Assembly (NCBI GenBank): GCA_964479535.1
Contig: CAYZMM010000002.1
Coordinates: 315,890-379,889, forward strand
Source: S015-6 sp964479535
Lineage (GTDB): Bacteria; Desulfobacterota; DSWW01
Direction of reading: 5' to 3'
Length of the DNA: 64,000 bases
This document shows, in pieces, positions 59,217-64,000 of the stretch. Position 1 is the stretch's first letter, and every line of letters starts with the position of its first letter. A program made the position numbers and the translations under genes. Below the pieces are notes generated by a model. It did no database searches, had not been told where the DNA came from, and saw nothing but the letters and a program-made list of their open reading frames with translations.

Positions 59217-59984
59217 TCAGCCGGTCCGTTTGATCTCTTCCCAGAGACGGTCCAGCTTTTCGGGTGACAGGTCTTCCAGGGACCTGCCTTCCGCACCTGC
59301 ACGTTCCTCGAGAAGACGAAACCGGGCCAGGAACTTGTCGTTGCTCTGCTGGAGAGTCTCTTCCGGGTTCTGTTTCAGGCTTCGGGCCAGGTTGGCGAGT
59401 GAGAAGAGGGTATCGCCGAGCTCTTCCCGGACCTGCGGCATCGAATCGCCGTCCAGGGCCTGCTCCAGCTCGTCGATCTCTTCCCGGATCTTCGCCAGGA
59501 CCGCCCCGGGCTCCGGCCAGTCGAGGCCGACCTGGGAGGCGCGCTGTCCGAGTCGGTAGGCCCGCTGGAGGGCCGGAAGATGCCGGGGCACCCCCTCCAG
59601 ATGAGACCGCGGCGTCGCCCCTTCGGCCTGTTTGATCTTCCACCACTTTTCTCGAACCGCCTCCAGGTCCTCGGCCGACTCGGAGCCGAACACATGGGGA
59701 TGACGTCGCACCATCTTTTCGTGCACCGTCCCCACCACGTCCTGCATGTTGAAGCTCCCCTTTTCCTCTGCCATCCGGGTGATGAACACGATGTGGAACA
59801 GGAGGTCGCCCAGTTCTTCCTGCAGCTTGCCGGGGGGAGCGTGGTCGATGGCGTCCAGGACCTCGTAACACTCCTCGAGCAGATACTGTTTCATGTCCGT
59901 AATCGTCTGCGCCCGGTCCCAGGGGCACCCTTCCGGGCCCCTGAGGGTCCGAACGAGATCTTCCAGGTTTTTCAGGCAATTCAT
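59217..59984 (-). CDS. mazG: Nucleoside triphosphate pyrophosphohydrolase MazG
   Basis: This 255-residue enzyme has two MazG domains. The first has EECYEVLDAI and EELGDLLFHIVF (E-E-x-x-E and E-x-x-D metal ligands), and the second EEIDELEQAL with EELGDTLFSLAN. It hydrolyses (d)NTPs to monophosphates, clearing unusual nucleotides. The ATG at 59984 fits the usual MazG start; upstream frame is not supported. It starts divergently from the TPR gene at 60204 across a 219-base gap. Confidence 0.95.
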   Translation of the reverse strand: MNCLKNLEDLVRTLRGPEGCPWDRAQTITDMKQYLLEECYEVLDAIDHAPPGKLQEELGDLLFHIVFITRMAEEKGSFNMQDVVGTVHEKMVRRHPHVFGSESAEDLEAVREKWWKIKQAEGATPRSHLEGVPRHLPALQRAYRLGQRASQVGLDWPEPGAVLAKIREEIDELEQALDGDSMPQVREELGDTLFSLANLARSLKQNPEETLQQSNDKFLARFRLLEERAGAEGRSLEDLSPEKLDRLWEEIKRTG

Positions 59985-60009
59985 CGCGATTTTTTTCCCT
60001 TTTGCACAA

Positions 60010-60203
60010 GAGATTGCCCGTTTGTGCCGATTTAATTCATGGTTCACGATAGTGGCTTTCGAAGGGGTTGGCAATAGAGCGGAGGGTCGGCCCCTTGCGG
60101 AAGCTGCAACAAGAGGGGATTCCAGGTCCATCCGGGCGCTCGCCAACACTTTATAAATCTGTTATTAAATTGGCGAGAACCGCAGGGTGAAAGGTAGTGC
60201 CCT
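60010..60203. promoter_or_regulatory. Divergent gap mazG/TPR with an inverted repeat
   Basis: CTCGCCAA at 60139-60146 and TTGGCGAG at 60170-60177 form a perfect 8-base inverted repeat whose 23-base loop is AT-rich (TTTATAAATC region). It sits just before the TPR gene's start and could be an operator or a promoter with a dyad. No second gene lies here. The other sequence is GC-rich without clear signals. Confidence 0.45.
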
Positions 60204-62618
60204 TTGAAGCGAGCGATCCCATACAGACCGGGGGGTTCCGCCCTTCTGCTCGCCTGCCTGCTGGCGGCCACGGCCCTGTTGACGGTGGCACCGGTGACGG
60301 CCCAGTTCGTCCTTCCCGATGAGGAGGACCCCTCCCCCGCCCGAGCGGGCAAGGTCTCCGGAGCGGACAACGTGAAGCGGCCCGCCAGGGGGGAGCCTGT
60401 GGGGGAGGTGGTGGTCGTGCACGAACCTTCGGAGGCAGAGGGCGCAGCGGCCGGCGAAGGCTGGCTGCCGGACGAGGGACCCTCCGACTGGGACGGGGCG
60501 GCTGAAGAAGACGCCTTTCGGGAGCCGGAACCGATCGAACCGCCCCTCGGTCAGACGGAAGGCGTGGTCGTGGAATGGGTCGAGGAAGGCGGGGATGTGT
60601 CCCCCCGGGCCTATCCGTCCAGGGTGTACCGCACCCACGCCGGTCCGGTTCGGGGGGAGGAGGACGCGAACCCGTCGGAAGCTCGATCCGAGGGGGTCGA
60701 GCAGCAGAGGGAGAGCATCGAGGCGATAGACAGCCGGGAGGCGGCAGAGACGGAGCCGGACGCGCTCTTCGTCGAGCTCCCGCCTGCCGAGAGGGCAACT
60801 TTTGGCCTGAGCCTCGAGGGGTACCGTTTTCCCGACCAGCTGATGGAGCCCCATTGGAGCCAGTGCGTTGAGGTCCTGGAAGAGGGTTCGATCGCCTCCC
60901 TGCAATCTGCCCTGAATCGGCTTTATGAAGCGAAGCTGGACACGGGGTTCCGGAACATGCCCGCCTATGCGACCCTGCTGGTGCGCAGGGCCGGCCATTC
61001 GCTCCAGTCCGGGAAATTCCTGGAGGCACGGCTTCTCGGGGAGGCGGCGTACAACCTCGCCCCGGAGTACTACCCGGTATCTTCCACCCTGTCCCGTCTC
61101 GTCCGCAAAGACCCGCAGCGCGGTTTCCTGAATTCCCTCAAATGGAGATGGATCTCGCTGAAGCAGATGTTCCAGGATTTCATGTGGCAGTTCACGACCG
61201 CAGGCAGGGCGTATGCCCTCGTTCTGATAACGCTCTATCTTTCCTTCCTCGCCTTCGGGTTCTATCTACTGGGCCGGTATGCCGGGGTTCTTCTCCATTT
61301 CATAAGGGAGCGGACTCCCTTTGGACCGGCCGGCATGGCGGTCGTCGGCACCCTCCTGTTTGCGACCCTGCTGGTTCTGCTCTTCCTGCCCGGCCCTTTC
61401 TGGGTGACCGTGTTTCTAGGGTTTCTGGCCGGCCGGTTCTCGCAAAGGTGGGAAAAGGCCTTCTTTTCGGCCTTTCTGGTCCTCTGGGCCCTGTCCCCCT
61501 GGCTGTTCAACCACACCGTCTGTTTCTTCTCTCCCCTGTCCGAGGCGACCTACTCCATCCAGCGATGCATCCGGGGGGAGTGGGACGCTGAGGGCGAGGA
61601 GTCCCTGACGGCCGCCTCCGAGATGTATCCGGATTCGCCCGATCTTCAACTCACCAGGGCCCTGGTGGACAAGCGCAGGGGGGAGTACGACCGGGCGAAG
61701 AAGGTTCTCAAGAAGGCGCTGATGGCGCACCCGGACCGGGGTCGCCTCTGGAACAACCTCGGAAACCTTCACGCCATTCATGGGGAACTCGAAGAGGCGA
61801 AGTCGGCTTACCGGAAAGCGATTCTCTACGGAAACGGTTCTGCTGCGCCCCACTACAACCTCAGCCAGCTTCTTCGCCGCGAGTTTTCCTTCCTGAAGGG
61901 AGCCCAGGAGTATCAGGCGGCCCGGAAGATCGATGCAGAGCAGGTCGACTACTTCACGTACATTCACAGCCCGAACCCGAATCGTTATTTCATCGACGAG
62001 GAGCCCAGAGGAATCGCCATGTGGCGTTACGCCTTCTACCGCAGTCCTGAAACGGAGCGGGCCGCCGATGATGTCTGGCGCTCTACGGCCGCAGGCATTC
62101 CCCTGCGACAGACGACATGGGTCTTCCTCGCCATGACGGCGGTCTACGTGATGCTCGTTGCCCGTCGAAGGAGCGGACAGGAGCCCTTTACCTGTTCGGG
62201 ATGCGGGAAGATCGTTTGCGCCAAATGCGATGTGGGTGCACAAGTAGGAGGCCTCTGCTCTCCCTGCTACCAGGCGCTCTACCAGCGGGAGAACATATCG
62301 AAGGAGCGCAGGCACGGCCAGATTCGAAAGATGGCACGACATCAGTCCCGACGGTCCCGGAGGCTTCTCATCCTCAATCTCCTCCTGCCGGGCCTCGGCT
62401 TCAGCCTCCTGGAAGAAAAGCCGCGGGGCCTGTGGTTGCTGCTCGGCTTCTTCTTTCTGGTGCTCGTGGCGGTTTTCTGGAGCAGCATGCTGCCCGTACC
62501 GATGACGGTCTGGGAGACGGCAGGGTCCGTGTCGAGGGTTCTGTGCGTCGTCTTCCTGGTCGGCCTCTATCTGTTCACGCAGCAGAGATTCCTGGACAAG
62601 ATCCGGGCGAGGAGATAG
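60204..62618 (+). CDS. TPR membrane protein with zinc ribbon
   Basis: This 804-residue protein has a signal peptide ending near TAQ (residue 33), a long acidic low-complexity region (about 35-200), membrane helices (about 330-350 and 375-430), a tetratricopeptide region (about 455-580; LWNNLGNLHAIHGELEEAK) and another membrane helix. A four-Cys zinc ribbon (CSGCGKIVCAKC, then CSPC) lies at about 660-690, followed by two or three terminal helices. The start is a TTG after AAAGG. I do not recognise a named family. The DUF4388 gene begins 6 bases after its stop, so they are one unit. Confidence 0.8.
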   Translation: MKRAIPYRPGGSALLLACLLAATALLTVAPVTAQFVLPDEEDPSPARAGKVSGADNVKRPARGEPVGEVVVVHEPSEAEGAAAGEGWLPDEGPSDWDGAAEEDAFREPEPIEPPLGQTEGVVVEWVEEGGDVSPRAYPSRVYRTHAGPVRGEEDANPSEARSEGVEQQRESIEAIDSREAAETEPDALFVELPPAERATFGLSLEGYRFPDQLMEPHWSQCVEVLEEGSIASLQSALNRLYEAKLDTGFRNMPAYATLLVRRAGHSLQSGKFLEARLLGEAAYNLAPEYYPVSSTLSRLVRKDPQRGFLNSLKWRWISLKQMFQDFMWQFTTAGRAYALVLITLYLSFLAFGFYLLGRYAGVLLHFIRERTPFGPAGMAVVGTLLFATLLVLLFLPGPFWVTVFLGFLAGRFSQRWEKAFFSAFLVLWALSPWLFNHTVCFFSPLSEATYSIQRCIRGEWDAEGEESLTAASEMYPDSPDLQLTRALVDKRRGEYDRAKKVLKKALMAHPDRGRLWNNLGNLHAIHGELEEAKSAYRKAILYGNGSAAPHYNLSQLLRREFSFLKGAQEYQAARKIDAEQVDYFTYIHSPNPNRYFIDEEPRGIAMWRYAFYRSPETERAADDVWRSTAAGIPLRQTTWVFLAMTAVYVMLVARRRSGQEPFTCSGCGKIVCAKCDVGAQVGGLCSPCYQALYQRENISKERRHGQIRKMARHQSRRSRRLLILNLLLPGLGFSLLEEKPRGLWLLLGFFFLVLVAVFWSSMLPVPMTVWETAGSVSRVLCVVFLVGLYLFTQQRFLDKIRARR

Positions 62619-62624
62619 AACGCC

Positions 62625-63842
62625 ATGCCCCTGAGAGGTGACCTGAAGGAATTCGGAGTACCCGAGATCTTCCAGTTGCTCGAACAGCAGGGCAAGACCG
62701 GCTGCCTGAATCTCAAGACAGAGATCAGAGAGATCGAGGTCTATTTCCGTGAAGGGATGGTCGTGGGGGCCCTTCCCAGCGGCAAGGACCCGTGGGATCA
62801 TCTGGTCGGGATCCTGTTCCGTGTCGGATACCTCTCCGAGGAAGATGTTCGGAGACTCGAGAAGCGACAGGCAAACGACCTGACCAGCCTGAAGGAGATC
62901 CTTCGAGGGGAAGCACTGCTCGGGCCAAGGGAGATCGATGTGCTTCTGCGGGAGCACATCGAGGAACTTCTCTTTCCCCTGTTCCAGAAGCGCCGCGGGG
63001 AGTTCTTCTTCCTTCAGAACAAGACCCTTCCCTCCGACTGGGAACTCCGCGAACCCCTGGCCGCAGAGCCCATGGTCCTGGACGGCCTGCGCAAGGCGGA
63101 CGAATGGCCCTTGCTGAAGAAGAGAATCGGTTCGTTCCAGGAGGTTCCTCAGCGCCAGCTGGCTCCCGGCGAGTCGGGGCGCCCCCCCATGAAGAGCCGG
63201 TTCCAATCCCTCTTCAGGCGCGTGCGTGGCAAGGAGGGGGACGAGGCGTCCGAATGGGAGGAGGATCTCCTTACGGAGGGGGAGCCTTCACTGACTTCCG
63301 CCGAGAAATCGGTATACGCCCTGATCGATGGACGTCGAAGCATCGAGGAGATCATCCACCTGTCCCTTCTCGGGGAGTTCTCCGCATGTCAGGCCTTTCT
63401 CTCGCTCATGGACAGGGGCTGGATTCGTTTCACAGCCCCCGAACTGGCGGCCCCGAGCGAAAGCCTCGCCCCCCAAGCCGCCAGGAGTACGGAAAGGGCG
63501 AACCTGATCGGGGGAGCACTCGCCCTTACCGGTGCGGTGGTCCTCCTCCTCACGATCCAGTTCGTGTCGCTGGGGCCGAACGAGAACCGATTTGGTGTCG
63601 TGCCGATCCTTCGGGAGGAGGCTCCGGTCTGTCGTCTCCTGAACCACGCGCAGCGGGATCGCGTTCTGTACGCGCTCAAGCTGTTCCGAAGGGAAAAGGG
63701 GCATTATCCGGTTGACCTCGCGAAGCTGGTCGAAGAAAGGCTGCTCCTTCCTGAGGATCTCGCTCTCTGGGGCCCGAACCGCTTCTCTTACGTGATGGGC
63801 CAGGACGGTGCGTACCAGCTCCTGATCGCCCCCTCCAAGTAG
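62625..63842 (+). CDS. DUF4388 (PATAN-type) protein with pilin-like C-terminus
   Basis: This 405-residue protein has an N-terminal DUF4388 domain (LKEFGVPEIFQLLEQQGKTG, then IEVYFREGMVVGALP), a second helical region, a membrane helix (LIGGALALTGAVVLLLTIQF, about 300-320) and an extracytoplasmic end. The end has RVLYALKLFRREKGHYPVDL and LWGPNRFSYVM, a pattern that recalls the soluble part of type II pseudopilins. DUF4388 domains bind signalling or gliding proteins in Myxococcota and Desulfobacterota. The link to secretion is inference. The ATG is 6 bases after the TPR gene behind GGAGATAG. Confidence 0.78.
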   Translation: MPLRGDLKEFGVPEIFQLLEQQGKTGCLNLKTEIREIEVYFREGMVVGALPSGKDPWDHLVGILFRVGYLSEEDVRRLEKRQANDLTSLKEILRGEALLGPREIDVLLREHIEELLFPLFQKRRGEFFFLQNKTLPSDWELREPLAAEPMVLDGLRKADEWPLLKKRIGSFQEVPQRQLAPGESGRPPMKSRFQSLFRRVRGKEGDEASEWEEDLLTEGEPSLTSAEKSVYALIDGRRSIEEIIHLSLLGEFSACQAFLSLMDRGWIRFTAPELAAPSESLAPQAARSTERANLIGGALALTGAVVLLLTIQFVSLGPNENRFGVVPILREEAPVCRLLNHAQRDRVLYALKLFRREKGHYPVDLAKLVEERLLLPEDLALWGPNRFSYVMGQDGAYQLLIAPSK

Positions 63843-64000
63843 AGTGCGATCGCCTTTTCCGTCTCGGCCTTCTTCGGCTCCGTCTCCCCCTCCCCCGGAA
63901 GTCGCCCCGCGAAGGCCGAGACGGATCACGCACACGGTCCCCGCCGAGGGTCCGCGGCTTCCTGCCGTCAAGCTGCACCGGCCCCCCGACCCCGACCCCT
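63843..64000. other. 3' flank of the DUF4388 gene with a long-loop inverted repeat
   Basis: A perfect 15-base inverted repeat, TCCGTCTCGGCCTTC at 63858-63872 and its complement at 63911-63925, encloses a 38-base pyrimidine-rich loop. No T-run follows, so it is not a standard intrinsic terminator. No reading frame is supported in the rest of the window. Confidence 0.4.

Noticed and set aside
63676..63978. Minus-strand Arg-rich frame at the window end
   Set aside because: It overlaps the well-supported DUF4388 protein end and has low-complexity Arg/Gly/Ser composition with no start site.

Overview
The window looks like a chromosomal segment of a GC-rich, diderm bacterium, most likely of the Desulfobacterota (former Deltaproteobacteria). 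Evidence: the orders dprA-topA-trmFO and leuS-lptE-holA-rpsT-murJ; LptE, Wza and a beta-barrel protein that imply an outer membrane; a PhaR-type regulator; and GGGGACAGCCACCGATTTCC-type palindromic repeats of a style I associate with that phylum. No rRNA, tRNA, CRISPR array, transposase or phage gene was recognised. TTG starts are common, in rpsT among others.

Layout. 1-13.9 kb is housekeeping: the dprA end, topA, trmFO, two ArsA-like ATPases, phaR, a YjbQ protein, a maf-PLPBP-proC operon, a DUF167 protein, tatA, a zinc-ribbon/DUF3426 protein and a DUF362 protein. Three related palindromic elements lie at 4.0, 10.3 and 11.3 kb. 13.9-14.5 kb has no gene but holds two foldback elements. About 14.5-47.9 kb is an extracellular polysaccharide locus, mostly on the minus strand. 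It encodes a lipid-linked sugar transferase, about seven glycosyltransferases, two nucleotide-sugar epimerases, a nucleotidyltransferase, a cobalamin-binding radical SAM protein, a GT39-type enzyme, a Wzc-like copolymerase/kinase, Wza, a beta-barrel protein, an O-antigen polymerase/ligase, two phosphodiesterase-superfamily proteins, a VanZ protein and three hexapeptide acyltransferases. Inside it lie a convergent mevalonate kinase/isopentenyl phosphate kinase pair and a Memo-AMMECR1 fusion. 48-60 kb returns to housekeeping (leuS, lptE, holA, rpsT, murJ, mazG), mixed with a TylF-type methyltransferase, a GT9 enzyme, a GH20 lipoprotein and a SAM methyltransferase. 60-63.8 kb holds a TPR/zinc-ribbon membrane protein and a DUF4388 protein.

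How it works together. The 14.5-48 kb genes fit a Wzx/Wzy-type pathway: the sugar transferase primes the lipid carrier, glycosyltransferases extend the unit using sugars supplied by the nucleotidyltransferase and epimerases, the Wzy-like protein polymerises it, and Wzc-Wza with the beta-barrel protein control length and export. No dedicated Wzx flippase is visible; the only MOP-family flippase is MurJ at 54.9 kb.

The most unusual signals are (1) two 60-nt cores, 55/60 identical, each enclosed by long stems whose sequences differ but keep pairing; (2) a repeat family with CTAG ends that supply the stop codons of neighbouring genes; (3) an archaeal-style MVK/IPK pair; (4) a Memo-AMMECR1 lipoprotein-like fusion; and (5) a Wzc-like kinase with Arg in place of the Walker A Lys.
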